Assembly (NCBI GenBank): GCA_900318795.1
Contig: ONLU01000005.1
Span: forward strand, 1 to 64,000
DNA length: 64,000 bases
Reading direction: 5' to 3'
Origin: an uncultured Prevotellaceae bacterium
Lineage (GTDB): Bacteria; Bacteroidota; Bacteroidia; Bacteroidales; Bacteroidaceae
Part shown: in pieces, positions 36,621 through 44,903 of the stretch
Position numbering within the stretch: the first letter of the stretch is position 1
How the letters are laid out: every line of letters starts with the position of its first letter
The notes under the pieces: model-generated
Databases searched by the model: none
What the model saw: only the letters and a program-made list of their open reading frames with translations
Told to the model about the DNA's origin: nothing
Made by a program: the position numbers and the translations under genes

Positions 36621-37886
36621 TCACTTATCCGTAAATTTTTTGAATACTACGCAGGCATTGTGACCACCAAAACCAAAGGTATTGCTGAGTCCGGCACGAA
36701 CCTCGCGCTTCTGGGCCTTGTTGAAGGTGAAGTTGAGGTTGTAGTCAATCTCCTCATCCTTGTCATCTTCCTCGTGGTTGATGGTGGGAGGAACAATATC
36801 GTTCTGAACAGCCAGTACAGTAGCCATAGCCTCAACAGCTCCGGCAGCACCCAGCAGGTGACCTGTCATTGACTTGGTAGACGAAATGTTCAGTTTGTAA
36901 GCTGCATCTCCGAAGACATCCTTGATGGCCTTGACCTCTGAGATATCACCTACATGGGTCGATGTACCATGTACGTTGATGTAGTCGATATCCTCAGGCT
37001 TCATGCCAGCATCTTCCAGAGCGTTATTCATCACCAGTTTGGCACCCAGTCCCTCAGGGTGAGAGGCTGTGATGTGGTGAGCGTCAGCACTCATGCCAGC
37101 ACCTACCATCTCGGCATAAATCTTGGCACCACGGGCCTTGGCATGCTCCAACTCCTCAAGAATCAGACAGCCGGCACCCTCACCCATGATGAAACCATCA
37201 CGGCTGGCGCTGAACGGACGGCTGGCTTTTTCTGGCTCATCATTGCGGGTCGACAGGGCCTTCATGGCATTGAATCCACCTACACCCGACTCACAGATAG
37301 CTGCCTCGGCACCGCCAGCGACAATGACGTTGGCCTTGCCCAAACGAATCAGGTTGAAGGCATCTGCCAGCGCATTCGATGACGAAGCACAAGCAGAAGA
37401 GGTAATATAGTTAGGACCATGGAAACCATACATGATGGAAATCTGGCCTGCAGCGATGTCTGCAATCATCTTGGGAATGAAGAAAGGATTGAACTTGGGA
37501 CCATCCTCACGATGGGCACCATAGTAAGTAACCTCTTCCTCAAAGGTCTTGATACCGCCAATACCTACACCATAGACAACACCAATGCGGTTCTTGTCCT
37601 CGGCTTCCAGATCCATTGCGCTGTCGTCGACAGCCTGCATGGCAGAAATAATGGCCAACTGGGTATAACGGTCCATCTTACGAGCTTCCTTGCGATCAAT
37701 ATATGCAGTGATATCCAAGCCCTTTACCTCGCAGGCAAACTGGGTCTTGAACTTGGAAGCGTCGAAAAGGGTAATAGGTGCAGCGCCACTCTTACCTGCC
37801 AACATGGCCTCCCAAGTCTCCTTAGGAGTGTTACCTAGAGGCGTAACGGCACCCATACCTGTTACTACAACTCTTTTTAATTCCAT
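36621..37886 (-). CDS. fabF: 3-oxoacyl-ACP synthase II
   Basis: A 421-residue KAS II. The catalytic triad is visible: Cys166 (SSACASSS), His306 (NVHGTST) and His343 (TGHLLGAAGA), with Lys338 just before. The C-terminal GLSNTFGFGGHNACVVF motif is conserved. It elongates acyl-ACP by condensation with malonyl-ACP in the type II fatty-acid pathway in the cytoplasm. It lies 63 bp downstream of acpP, separated by a hairpin at 37902-37937, and upstream of rnc. Confidence 0.97.
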   Translation of the reverse strand: MELKRVVVTGMGAVTPLGNTPKETWEAMLAGKSGAAPITLFDASKFKTQFACEVKGLDITAYIDRKEARKMDRYTQLAIISAMQAVDDSAMDLEAEDKNRIGVVYGVGIGGIKTFEEEVTYYGAHREDGPKFNPFFIPKMIADIAAGQISIMYGFHGPNYITSSACASSSNALADAFNLIRLGKANVIVAGGAEAAICESGVGGFNAMKALSTRNDEPEKASRPFSASRDGFIMGEGAGCLILEELEHAKARGAKIYAEMVGAGMSADAHHITASHPEGLGAKLVMNNALEDAGMKPEDIDYINVHGTSTHVGDISEVKAIKDVFGDAAYKLNISSTKSMTGHLLGAAGAVEAMATVLAVQNDIVPPTINHEEDDKDEEIDYNLNFTFNKAQKREVRAGLSNTFGFGGHNACVVFKKFTDK

Positions 37887-37901
37887 AAGATAAAATTAAA
37901 G

Positions 37902-37937
37902 CATAGGGGTTGCTTCGAACACGAAACAACCCCTATG
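37902..37937 (-). terminator. Attenuator-like hairpin between acpP and fabF
   Basis: A perfect 11-bp stem (37902-37912 with 37927-37937) with a 14-base loop. On the reverse strand it is followed by CTTTAATTTTATC, a weak U-tract. It probably allows partial termination or 3'-end protection so that acpP mRNA is more abundant than fabF mRNA. Confidence 0.65.
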
Positions 37938-37949
37938 TCGTATAAGTAT

Positions 37950-38186
37950 TTATTTTGCGTTCTCCTCGATGTAAGCGATAGCGTCGCCAACAGTACCGAT
38001 CTTTTCAGCCTTGTCGTCGGGGATAGAGATACCGAACTCCTTCTCAAACTCCATGATGAGCTCTACGGTATCCAGTGAGTCAGCACCCAGGTCATTGGTG
38101 AAACTTGCCTCGGGCTTTACTTCTGCTTCATCCACACCGAGCTTGTCTACAATAATTGCCTTTACTTTGCTTTCAATTTCTGACAT
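37950..38186 (-). CDS. acpP: Acyl carrier protein
   Basis: A 78-residue acidic protein with the phosphopantetheine site Ser37 in [21 protein letters not shown]. It carries growing acyl chains for fatty-acid synthesis. It is the first gene of acpP-fabF-rnc. Confidence 0.97.
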   Translation of the reverse strand: MSEIESKVKAIIVDKLGVDEAEVKPEASFTNDLGADSLDTVELIMEFEKEFGISIPDDKAEKIGTVGDAIAYIEENAK

Positions 38187-38262
38187 AATTTTCTTCTTTA
38201 AATGTTAATAAAATGATATCTCTTTAACTGATTGCCAACCCAAAATTGCGGCTTAGCGGGTG

Positions 38263-38270
38263 CAAAGTAA
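38263..38270 (-). promoter_or_regulatory. Probable acpP promoter -7 element
   Basis: TTACTTTG on the reverse strand, 76 bp upstream of the acpP start, is one base off TAnnTTTG. The remaining 38187-38380 region is AT-rich and holds the hairpin at 38320-38348. Confidence 0.4.
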
Positions 38271-38319
38271 CACATTTTTATGGAATTACGCAAATTTTTG
38301 GAAGAAAAAAGCACTCATT

Positions 38320-38348
38320 CATGCACAATACCCCCCAAACTGTGCATG
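38320..38348 (-). terminator. Possible pdxB terminator
   Basis: A perfect 8-bp stem (38320-38327 with 38341-38348) with a C-rich 13-base loop, 32 bp past the pdxB stop. A TTTTTTC run follows about 10 nt later on the reverse strand, so the spacing is not ideal. Confidence 0.45.
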
Positions 38349-38380
38349 TTTTGCCAGCGAAAGTTGTTATTTTGACACTT

Positions 38381-39385
38381 TTACCTGTCAAACTTTTCGC
38401 GTCTGAGTGGATAATTGTTGCGTAATGTTTCAAATTTCCGAGGCTCCTTTTTCAACATTCTGCTATCTTCCAAGGGATTGTAAAGTTCCAGCGGATTGCC
38501 TGTATAGACAAAACCTTCTGACAGCGAGGGAGCAACTATCTTTCCTGGATATGGAAGCTGGAAATGGCGACACAGGGCATCAACTACCATATTGTCGGCA
38601 TTTACCTTGCCGTCGGCTGAGTAGCCAGCTATATGGGGTGTCCCTATAAAGACGCGCTCTAACAGTTGTTCGTTCAAGTGGGGTTCTCCTTCCCACACAT
38701 CAATGACAGCATCACGAACCCTACCCTCTTGCAATGCCTTGAGCAGTGCCTCGTTGTCAACCACTTCGCCACGACTGGTGTTTATTATATAAGGAACGCG
38801 TGCGAGCCGATGGAAGAAAGCCTCGTTAGCCAGATGCATCGTAGCATACTCACCCTCATGCGTCAGAGGCACATGGAAGGTGATGACATCTGACTCACAC
38901 TCTATCGCGTCCATTGTTACAAAGTCGGTCTCACCCAGCAAAGGGTCGCACACCAAGACATGCATCCCCAGACGCTCAGCCACAGCCTTCACCTTGGAAC
39001 CCACATGACCACAGCCTACAATACCTATCGTCGACTGCTTCAGGCAGAGCCCTTTCTGCTGTTCCAACAACAGCAACGAGCACTCCACATACTGTGCCAC
39101 AGAGGCCGCATTGCATCCTGGGCAATTCGTCCAAGCAATACCTGCCCGTTTCATGTATTCCGTATCAATATGGTCAAAACCAATCGTTGCCGTTGCCACC
39201 AGTTGGACCTTTGAGCCACTGAGCAATTGTTCGTCACAACGGGTGCGTGTGCGCACTATCAGCGCATCAGCATCCTTCACGTCCTCTGCCTTGATGTCTG
39301 CCCCGCGCAGACTCACCACTTCATCAGCCAGCATCTCCAGCTTCTCGCGGATATAGGGTATCTTGTCGTCTACTACTATTTTCAT
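38381..39385 (-). CDS. pdxB: 4-phosphoerythronate dehydrogenase
   Basis: With the start at 39385 (MKIVVDDKIPYIREKLEMLADEV) the enzyme has 334 residues, slightly shorter than E. coli PdxB. The D-2-hydroxyacid dehydrogenase fold shows NAD-binding GIVGCGHVGSKV, catalytic Arg in NTSRGEVVDNEAL, the Glu in DVWEGEP and the His in GTPHIAGYSADGK. The IPYIREKLE opening and the HIAGYS context are PdxB features. It oxidises 4-phosphoerythronate in the DXP-dependent pyridoxal phosphate pathway. The frame runs 39 codons further upstream through promoter repeats; that extension is rejected. Confidence 0.9.
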   Translation of the reverse strand: MKIVVDDKIPYIREKLEMLADEVVSLRGADIKAEDVKDADALIVRTRTRCDEQLLSGSKVQLVATATIGFDHIDTEYMKRAGIAWTNCPGCNAASVAQYVECSLLLLEQQKGLCLKQSTIGIVGCGHVGSKVKAVAERLGMHVLVCDPLLGETDFVTMDAIECESDVITFHVPLTHEGEYATMHLANEAFFHRLARVPYIINTSRGEVVDNEALLKALQEGRVRDAVIDVWEGEPHLNEQLLERVFIGTPHIAGYSADGKVNADNMVVDALCRHFQLPYPGKIVAPSLSEGFVYTGNPLELYNPLEDSRMLKKEPRKFETLRNNYPLRREKFDR

Positions 39386-39390
39386 AATCG

Positions 39391-39530
39391 CTGCAAAGTT
39401 ACGGAAAAACGAGAGAAATGCAAAAGGAAAGCTTGCTTTTCTTTTCATATCCGAGTGCATAGTAAGTTCGGCGAAGCCAAAGTTACGGAAAGTCGAGTGC
39501 AATACAAAACAATTTCACTTGTTTTTATTG
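39391..39530. repeat. Two copies of a promoter-linked module upstream of pdxB
   Basis: The block beginning near 39394 (CAAAGTTACGGAAA, then CGAGAGAAATGCAAAA) recurs near 39479 (CAAAGTTACGGAAA, then CGAGTGCAATACAAAA), with a T-rich end in both. The reverse complement of the shared core is a TAACTTTG promoter element. The rest of 39531-39754 has no gene; it includes a direct repeat of TGTACAAA near 39692-39709. Confidence 0.6.
39394..39401 (-). promoter_or_regulatory. pdxB promoter -7 element
   Basis: TAACTTTG on the reverse strand, 8 bp upstream of the start at 39385, giving an almost leaderless transcript. Confidence 0.5.
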
Positions 39531-39754
39531 ACGAGATGCAAATTTCAAGACCACACTCTGCACCGACATATCAGAGTATCTTCGACACCTGAAGAATCTC
39601 ATTTAAATTTTTAGGCGGATTCTATCATTTCACAAGTGTGCCGTTTCATGATAGCCAAGTACAATGGGGTATGCTGTCTATTCTAAACGCTGTGTACAAA
39701 GGTTGTACAAAAACGCGAGAGGAAAGAAAGAAGAGTGAAAAAACACTCAAAAGT

Positions 39755-39785
39755 TTTGGAATATCAAAGATTCTGCGTATCTTTG
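39755..39785 (+). promoter_or_regulatory. Consensus promoter for the DUF4254-GT9-rubredoxin unit
   Basis: TTTG at 39755-39758 and TATCTTTG at 39778-39785 with 19 bp between; the start codon is 27 bp further on. Confidence 0.75.
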
Positions 39786-39811
39786 CAAGCAGATAAAAAC
39801 AAAAACACAAT

Positions 39812-40414
39812 ATGGCTTTTACAGAACAAGCAAACAAAATCTTTCTGCAGGCTATCCGTGACTATCACTTGAAAGACCACGTAGACACAGAAATCAACAA
39901 CCCCTACGAGCGCAACACCATTGAGCACAGTCTCTACCTGAAGTGCTGGATAGACACTGTTCAATGGCATTTGGAGGACATTATCCGTGACCCACATATC
40001 GACCCCACTGAGGCATTGGGACTGAAACGTCGCATTGATCGCTCCAATCAGGATCGCACAGACTTGGTAGAAGAGATAGACAGCTATTTCCGCACGACCT
40101 ACAGCGAGGTGACTCCCCTACCCGATGCCCGTCTGAACACAGAGAGCCCGGCTTGGGCTATTGACCGCCTGAGCATTTTGGCGCTGAAAATATGGCATAT
40201 GCAGGAACAGACAGAACGCAAAGACGTTGACGCTGAGCACATTGCCCGCTGTCAAGCCAAACTCAACGTGCTGCTCGAACAGCAGAAAGACCTCTCGACA
40301 GCTATTGACCAGCTGCTGGAGGACATTGAGGCTGGACGGAAGTACATGAAAGTCTATCGCCAGATGAAAATGTATAACGATCCCAGTACCAATCCGATAC
40401 TTTATAAAAAATAA
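39812..40414 (+). CDS. DUF4254 protein
   Basis: A 200-residue soluble, mostly helical protein matching DUF4254: NNPYERNTIEHSLYLKCWIDTVQWHLEDIIRDP near the front, then LKRRIDRSNQDRTDLVEEID. There is no signal peptide. The function is unknown. It is 31 bp upstream of a family-9 glycosyltransferase gene, and this pairing recurs in Bacteroidota, so a role in surface-glycan assembly is a reasonable guess. Confidence 0.85.
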   Translation: MAFTEQANKIFLQAIRDYHLKDHVDTEINNPYERNTIEHSLYLKCWIDTVQWHLEDIIRDPHIDPTEALGLKRRIDRSNQDRTDLVEEIDSYFRTTYSEVTPLPDARLNTESPAWAIDRLSILALKIWHMQEQTERKDVDAEHIARCQAKLNVLLEQQKDLSTAIDQLLEDIEAGRKYMKVYRQMKMYNDPSTNPILYKK

Positions 40415-40445
40415 AAAGGGATAAAAGGGTAAAAAAGAAAACAAG

Positions 40446-41495
40446 GTGAAAAAAGAGCATATACTCGTAATCCGTTTCTCAGCCCTTGGTGATGTGGCTA
40501 TGACAGTGCCTGTGGTATGGTCGCTGGCTCATCAGTATCCTGACGTGCGCATTACTGTGCTCAGTCGCATTTCCTCGCGCCCCTTGTTCGAAGGCCTGGC
40601 CCCCAATGTGGGTTTCATGGGTGCAGACCTCAAGATAGAATATCGTGGCATCAGAGGACTGAACACTCTCTTTCGTCGACTGACAGCCAAACAGTTTACA
40701 GCCATTGCCGACTTGCACGATGTGCTACGCTCTGAGTTCCTGCGTCTGCGCTTCAACATGGGTAACTATCAGGTGGCCCATATCAACAAACATCGAAAAG
40801 ATCGTCGCCGGCTGACTTCCAAGAACAACAAGCAGCTTATCCAGCAACCCACCTCGTTCGAGAACTATCTGGAAGTCTTTGAGCGTCTGGGATATCCCAT
40901 CAAGATGGACTTCAAGAGCATCTTCCCACCCGAAGGCAGCAACCTGAGTCTGCTTCCACCACCCGTCAACTTCAAGAATACTGACGAGCAGTGGATAGGC
41001 ATAGCGCCCTTTGCTGCCCACAAGGGCAAGATATATCCACCAGAACTGATGGAGCAGGTCATCAAGCAACTGATAGACGGGCATCCCCATGCCCGCATCT
41101 TCCTCTTCGGACGAGGCGACCAGGAGGATTATTGGTTCAACCAGTGGTGCGAGCGCTATTGGGTTTGTACCAGTGTCAACCAGTTTGCCAAGTCGATGTA
41201 TCAGGAGCTTATCCTCATGAACCACCTTGACGTGATGCTATCCATGGACTCAGCCAATATGCACTTGGCTTCACTGACTGGCATTCCTGTAATCAGCCTT
41301 TGGGGCGCCACCCACCCCTATGCCGGTTTCTTAGGTTGGGGACAGTCCTTGGAGAACGCCGTCCAGACAGACCTCGACTGTCGTCCCTGCAGCATCTTCG
41401 GACAGAAGAAATGCCGTCGTGGCGACTATGCCTGCCTCTATGGCATCAAGCCAGAGACTATTGTAGAGAAAATCAATTCTTTCATTGAGAAATAA
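40446..41495 (+). CDS. Family 9 glycosyltransferase (heptosyltransferase-like)
   Basis: A 349-residue GT-B enzyme, GTG start at 40446 (MKKEHILVIRFSALGDVAMTVPVV). The N-terminal RFSALGDVAMT loop, IADLHDVLRS and the C-terminal donor site (MLSMDSANMHLASLTGIPVISLWGATHP) match the ADP-heptose:LPS heptosyltransferase family. A cysteine cluster near the end (DCRPCSIFGQKKCRRGDYACL) is common in Bacteroidota members. It would add heptose or a related sugar to the lipid A-core in the cytoplasm. It follows the DUF4254 gene and precedes rubredoxin by 35 bp. Confidence 0.9.
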   Translation: MKKEHILVIRFSALGDVAMTVPVVWSLAHQYPDVRITVLSRISSRPLFEGLAPNVGFMGADLKIEYRGIRGLNTLFRRLTAKQFTAIADLHDVLRSEFLRLRFNMGNYQVAHINKHRKDRRRLTSKNNKQLIQQPTSFENYLEVFERLGYPIKMDFKSIFPPEGSNLSLLPPPVNFKNTDEQWIGIAPFAAHKGKIYPPELMEQVIKQLIDGHPHARIFLFGRGDQEDYWFNQWCERYWVCTSVNQFAKSMYQELILMNHLDVMLSMDSANMHLASLTGIPVISLWGATHPYAGFLGWGQSLENAVQTDLDCRPCSIFGQKKCRRGDYACLYGIKPETIVEKINSFIEK

Positions 41496-41530
41496 ACACT
41501 TTATATTACTAACTAAACACTTGTAAGATT

Positions 41531-41692
41531 ATGAAAAAGTACATCTGCGACACCTGTGGTTATGTGTATGACCCCGAAGTAGGCGACCCCGATAGCGGCA
41601 TTGCTCCTGGCACAGCCTTCGAAGACATCCCCGAAGACTGGGTATGCCCCATTTGCGGCGTAGGCAAGGACGACTTCTCCGTAGAGGAATAA
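41531..41692 (+). CDS. Rubredoxin
   Basis: A 53-residue protein with two knuckles, CDTCGY (Cys6, Cys9) and CPICGV (Cys39, Cys42), that bind one Fe(SCys)4 centre. The sequence [30 protein letters not shown] is textbook rubredoxin. It is a small cytoplasmic electron carrier used by anaerobes, typically in oxygen or peroxide detoxification with rubrerythrin or diiron enzymes. None of those partners is in the window. A strong terminator follows 21 bp later. Confidence 0.97.
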   Translation: MKKYICDTCGYVYDPEVGDPDSGIAPGTAFEDIPEDWVCPICGVGKDDFSVEE

Positions 41693-41712
41693 AAATTTGA
41701 AATCAAGGTAAA

Positions 41713-41743
41713 AGCGGAACCCAATAAGTTCCGCTTCTTTTTT
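41713..41743. terminator. Terminator between rubredoxin and serpin genes
   Basis: A perfect 8-bp stem (41713-41720 with 41728-41735), 7-base loop and TCTTTTTT on the forward strand. On the reverse strand a shorter TTTT tract follows, so it may also stop the convergent serpin transcript. Confidence 0.88.
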
Positions 41744-41765
41744 AATCTATTCACCTCTTGGCTAC

Positions 41766-42995
41766 TCAGTCGCCATAGTACTGCCCGATAAAGAACACAG
41801 CACCACTGGAGCGTTCGCTGATGACATAAAGGAAGGGACGATTAGCATGAAAATGGACAATGGAAGGACCACCAACACTTGTATTGACACCTATCACCGT
41901 CACTGCTGCCGCCTCTGTGCCTTCCTCGCTAAGCTTGATGCGAGCCACCTGCTTCATCAGTCCGATAAAGGTCGGCACATTGCAGAAATCAGGAAACTCA
42001 GCCAATTGTCTATTAAAGGCATTAGGCATACCCAACTGGCTCATCAGCTTAATAAGATTTATATCCGTATTTGTCTCAAAACTAGGCAGATGTACATCTA
42101 CCAATGTCTGCTTGCTACCCCCTCCGGCAGACCATAAGTTCTTCCACTTCTCAGCTGTCAGACCTTGAAGCACATCATTCACAGACTTATCCGCATGAGG
42201 TAACAGAATAGTCATGATGTAGGAACCATTTCCATAGGGTAGTTGCAATGCCTGATAGTCGTCCGTGTCTGCATAAGGAAACTCGCTTTGCTGATGCATC
42301 ATAGACACCTCCTTGGCATGGTTGAAAGGCTCCTGATAGGTCTCTTTCTCGTCGAACTTCATCTTCCACACACCTTTGAAATAGATGGCATTCAGCAGAT
42401 AGCTGACAGCATCAGGATCAAAGGAGTCACTATCCAACACCTTTTCTATCATCCGTTCCGTATGGTCGCTGGCCCACTGGTTGATGACATCCATTGTCTG
42501 TCCGTCGTGGAAGTCGCGTGTCTCTGGATCAGCTTGATAGTAGGAATGAGCGGTCTGTACAAAGGCCGGTTTCAGCATGTAGTCCTTGTTCATGTAGACG
42601 GTATTGGCTATCAGCACTTTAGTCAGCGAATCCAGATGGGGAGCGATGGTCAGCATCTTCCTACAGAAATCGTTGGTCTCGCTGACATCATTGAATCCCA
42701 ACACCCGATTAATCTGCTGCCTGGTCTCACCCGTTGCTCCGTTGTTGAGCATTCCCAAGGCATAAGTGATGCTGATGGGCGACACTATCTGGCTCTTCTT
42801 CTCGTCTGCCACCTTACGCATCAAGTTGAAAGCAAAGTCGTTGTTGCCTGTCACCAGTTCCTGTTCGCCACGCGTCAGCTGTATTTCATGGTCTACGGGA
42901 CAAACCACAAACCGCTGATCGTTATCATTACCATTGCTGCTGCATCCTGCCATCATCAGGGCGATGGCTACCCATGCTGTTGTCTTCTTCATCAT
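41766..42995 (-). CDS. Serpin-family lipoprotein (serine protease inhibitor)
   Basis: With the start at 42995 (or 42992) the protein is about 409 residues, beginning MMKKTTAWVAIALMMAGC, a lipoprotein signal. The serpin fold is clear: NDFAFNLMRKV, IVSPISITYALGMLNNGATGETRQQI, NAIYFKGVWKMKF, and the C-terminal HANRPFLYVISERSSGAVFFIGQ. The reactive-loop hinge EEGTEAAAVTV has the small residues needed for loop insertion, so it looks inhibitory. Counting from the hinge places the scissile bond near GVNTSV, suggesting an elastase- or subtilisin-like target. It would shield the cell surface or periplasm against host or competitor proteases. The promoter at 43002-43009 leaves almost no mRNA leader. 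Confidence 0.93.
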   Translation of the reverse strand: MMKKTTAWVAIALMMAGCSSNGNDNDQRFVVCPVDHEIQLTRGEQELVTGNNDFAFNLMRKVADEKKSQIVSPISITYALGMLNNGATGETRQQINRVLGFNDVSETNDFCRKMLTIAPHLDSLTKVLIANTVYMNKDYMLKPAFVQTAHSYYQADPETRDFHDGQTMDVINQWASDHTERMIEKVLDSDSFDPDAVSYLLNAIYFKGVWKMKFDEKETYQEPFNHAKEVSMMHQQSEFPYADTDDYQALQLPYGNGSYIMTILLPHADKSVNDVLQGLTAEKWKNLWSAGGGSKQTLVDVHLPSFETNTDINLIKLMSQLGMPNAFNRQLAEFPDFCNVPTFIGLMKQVARIKLSEEGTEAAAVTVIGVNTSVGGPSIVHFHANRPFLYVISERSSGAVFFIGQYYGD

Positions 42996-43001
42996 TGATT
43001 G

Positions 43002-43009
43002 CAAAGATA
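43002..43009 (-). promoter_or_regulatory. Serpin promoter -7 element (near-leaderless)
   Basis: TATCTTTG on the reverse strand ends 7 bp before the start at 42995, so transcription would begin at or next to the start codon. An upstream in-frame ATG at 43004 lies inside the element and is therefore rejected. Confidence 0.55.
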
Positions 43010-43107
43010 ATTAGTTTTTTCTTATTAAACAACTAAAGCTGGAAATCTTGCACCTTAAATCGTTAATAAAGCTTAATACCGCTGAAAGATGTGCAAGGTT
43101 TGTGGTC

Positions 43108-43115
43108 TATCCTTG
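43108..43115 (+). promoter_or_regulatory. Possible promoter -7 element of the sigma-factor gene
   Basis: TATCCTTG, one base off TAnnTTTG, 15 bp before the ATG at 43130. No clear -33 element is seen. Confidence 0.35.
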
Positions 43116-43129
43116 TTTATATAGTAACA

Positions 43130-43678
43130 ATGGAAACAGAGCTACAGCTGCTAAAAGCCATCCAGAGCGGACAACAAGATGCCCAACGCCAACTCTACGA
43201 ACGCTATGCAGGACAGGCCATGGCCACAGGAATGAGGTACGTGCCTGACCCTGATCAAGTGCGCGATGTAGTGCACGACAGCTTTGTCAAGATACTGACC
43301 TCGCTAGACCAGTTCAACTATCGCGGAGAAGGGTCGCTACGAGCCTGGATAAAAAGCATTGTGGCCCACCAAGCCATCAACCACATCAAGCAGTACGAAC
43401 ACCTCAAGCTAACAGACCAGTTTCCCGAAAGCATGGTACAAGAATCAGAAGATCCTGACGTAGACAGAGTTCCGCCTGACATTCTTAACAAGTTGATAAG
43501 TGAGTTGCCTGCAGGCTACCGAATCGTACTCAACCTATACGTCTTCGAACAAAAGTCACATAAGGAAATAGCCCACCTGCTGGGCATTAAACCTGAGACC
43601 TCTGCCTCACAATTTTCAAGAGCCAAACAGGCACTGGCCAAACGAATCAATGAATACTTAAACAACAGCAAGCTATGA
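43130..43678 (+). CDS. ECF RNA polymerase sigma factor
   Basis: A 182-residue ECF factor starting at 43130 (METELQLLKAIQSGQQDAQRQLYERY). Region 2 (20-90) holds DPDQVRDVVHDSFVKILTSLDQFNYRGEGSLRAWIKSIVAHQAINHIK; region 4 (about 125-175) has ELPAGYRIVLNLYVFEQKSHKEIAHLLGIKPETSASQFSRAKQAL. It overlaps the next gene by 4 bp (ATGA), the standard layout of a sigma factor with its anti-sigma partner. Confidence 0.92.
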   Translation: METELQLLKAIQSGQQDAQRQLYERYAGQAMATGMRYVPDPDQVRDVVHDSFVKILTSLDQFNYRGEGSLRAWIKSIVAHQAINHIKQYEHLKLTDQFPESMVQESEDPDVDRVPPDILNKLISELPAGYRIVLNLYVFEQKSHKEIAHLLGIKPETSASQFSRAKQALAKRINEYLNNSKL

Positions 43679-44826
43679 CGAAGAAAGACTGGACCAATAA
43701 ACTCCACGACAGGATGGCTGACTACGAATCAGTTGTTCCAGAGGGACTATGGGACGACATAGAGCAGTCGCTGTCTGAACAGCAAGTCGTCAGACCTTTC
43801 TGGCGGCGATGGATTAGTATAGCTGCTGTTGTAGCAATCACCATAGGTGCAGGATGGTGGCTGTTACTGGAGGGCAACATGAAGCAAACAGCTCAGCTGA
43901 CTAAACAACCCTCTATTGTCCAAGGTCAGCATCAACTTGCACATCAAGAGCTATTGCCTGATACCCCATCTCAGCCAGTCCCCAAGCCTCAACCACAGTC
44001 GGCTCATCAGCTTGTAGCTTCCATTACATCTCCTAAGACGCAAGAAGAGAAAGAGGAACCTGAAAAAGTTGAACCTACTGTTAGTACAAAAGAAACTCCT
44101 GAGAATCAGCCTGTTGAGAAAAAACTCCAAACGAAAGAACCTCAGAGGGAACTGCCCGTTCACCATCATTCTCCGAAATCTAATCACCGGCTATCCATTG
44201 GACTGTTGGCAAACAGTGGACTGCTTTCCAACAACTCACGACAGAATAGGACGGGTGGACAGATAACACAAAACGATATCACAAACGGATATACTGAAAC
44301 GAGTAGTCCTACGAGTGAGTTGGCTTTCCCTATCAAACGTCAACACCATGACCATCCTATTCTGTTGGGACTGACTGTAAGCTATCCACTGAACTCGCGC
44401 TGGACCCTCCAGACCGGACTGGTGTACACACGTCTTCACTCAGAGTTTGAGACTATCGCCAAACAAACACAAGTCTATCAAGAGCAGACGCTCCACTATC
44501 TAGGTATCCCCCTCAGCGTTCAGTATCGTGTACTACGAGGCAAGCACTGGCAGGGCTATATGACAGCAGGGACAGAGACAGACTGGAATCTGAACGCCAA
44601 ATCTATGACTACGGGAGTGGAAACACCTATCGATAAGGATCGTCCTCAATGGTCGCTTTCAGGAGCGTTAGGCGTGGAGTATGACGTGCTGCCCCAGCTG
44701 GGCATCTATCTCGAACCTGGCATACGCTACTATTTCGACAATGGCAGTCAGATGCAGAACTTCTTCAAGGACCAGCCTTTCAGCTGGAGCCTCCAATTTG
44801 GCATACGGCTGAATATGGGCAAATGA
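43675..44826 (+). CDS. Anti-sigma-like single-pass protein with C-terminal outer-membrane beta-barrel domain
   Basis: A 383-residue protein in four parts. Residues 1-42 are cytoplasmic and charged (WTNKLHDRMADYESVVPEGLWDDIEQSL), like the N-terminus of Bacteroidota anti-sigma proteins. A single membrane helix follows (about 46-66, ISIAAVVAITIGAGWWLLL). Residues ~70-165 are Pro/Gln/Glu/Lys-rich and disordered. Residues ~170-383 form alternating beta-strands ending GIRLNMGK, typical of PorT-like eight-stranded barrels (LGLTVSYPLNSRWTLQTGLVYTRLHSEF; LGVEYDVLPQLGIYLEPGIRYYF). If the barrel sits in the outer membrane, the chain spans the whole envelope. It is coupled to the sigma gene by a 4-bp overlap, so it probably restrains that sigma factor. 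Confidence 0.75.
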   Translation: MTKKDWTNKLHDRMADYESVVPEGLWDDIEQSLSEQQVVRPFWRRWISIAAVVAITIGAGWWLLLEGNMKQTAQLTKQPSIVQGQHQLAHQELLPDTPSQPVPKPQPQSAHQLVASITSPKTQEEKEEPEKVEPTVSTKETPENQPVEKKLQTKEPQRELPVHHHSPKSNHRLSIGLLANSGLLSNNSRQNRTGGQITQNDITNGYTETSSPTSELAFPIKRQHHDHPILLGLTVSYPLNSRWTLQTGLVYTRLHSEFETIAKQTQVYQEQTLHYLGIPLSVQYRVLRGKHWQGYMTAGTETDWNLNAKSMTTGVETPIDKDRPQWSLSGALGVEYDVLPQLGIYLEPGIRYYFDNGSQMQNFFKDQPFSWSLQFGIRLNMGK

Positions 44827-44843
44827 TAATTAATCCAAATTAA

Positions 44844-44875
44844 TTTGGATATTAGCCTAATTTGCGCTACCTTTG
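44844..44875 (+). promoter_or_regulatory. Consensus promoter for ychF-lgt
   Basis: TTTG (44844-44847), 20-bp spacer, TACCTTTG (44868-44875); the ychF start is 28 bp downstream. Confidence 0.75.
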
Positions 44876-44903
44876 CACCCAATATAAACGTTTATAAAAG
44901 AAA

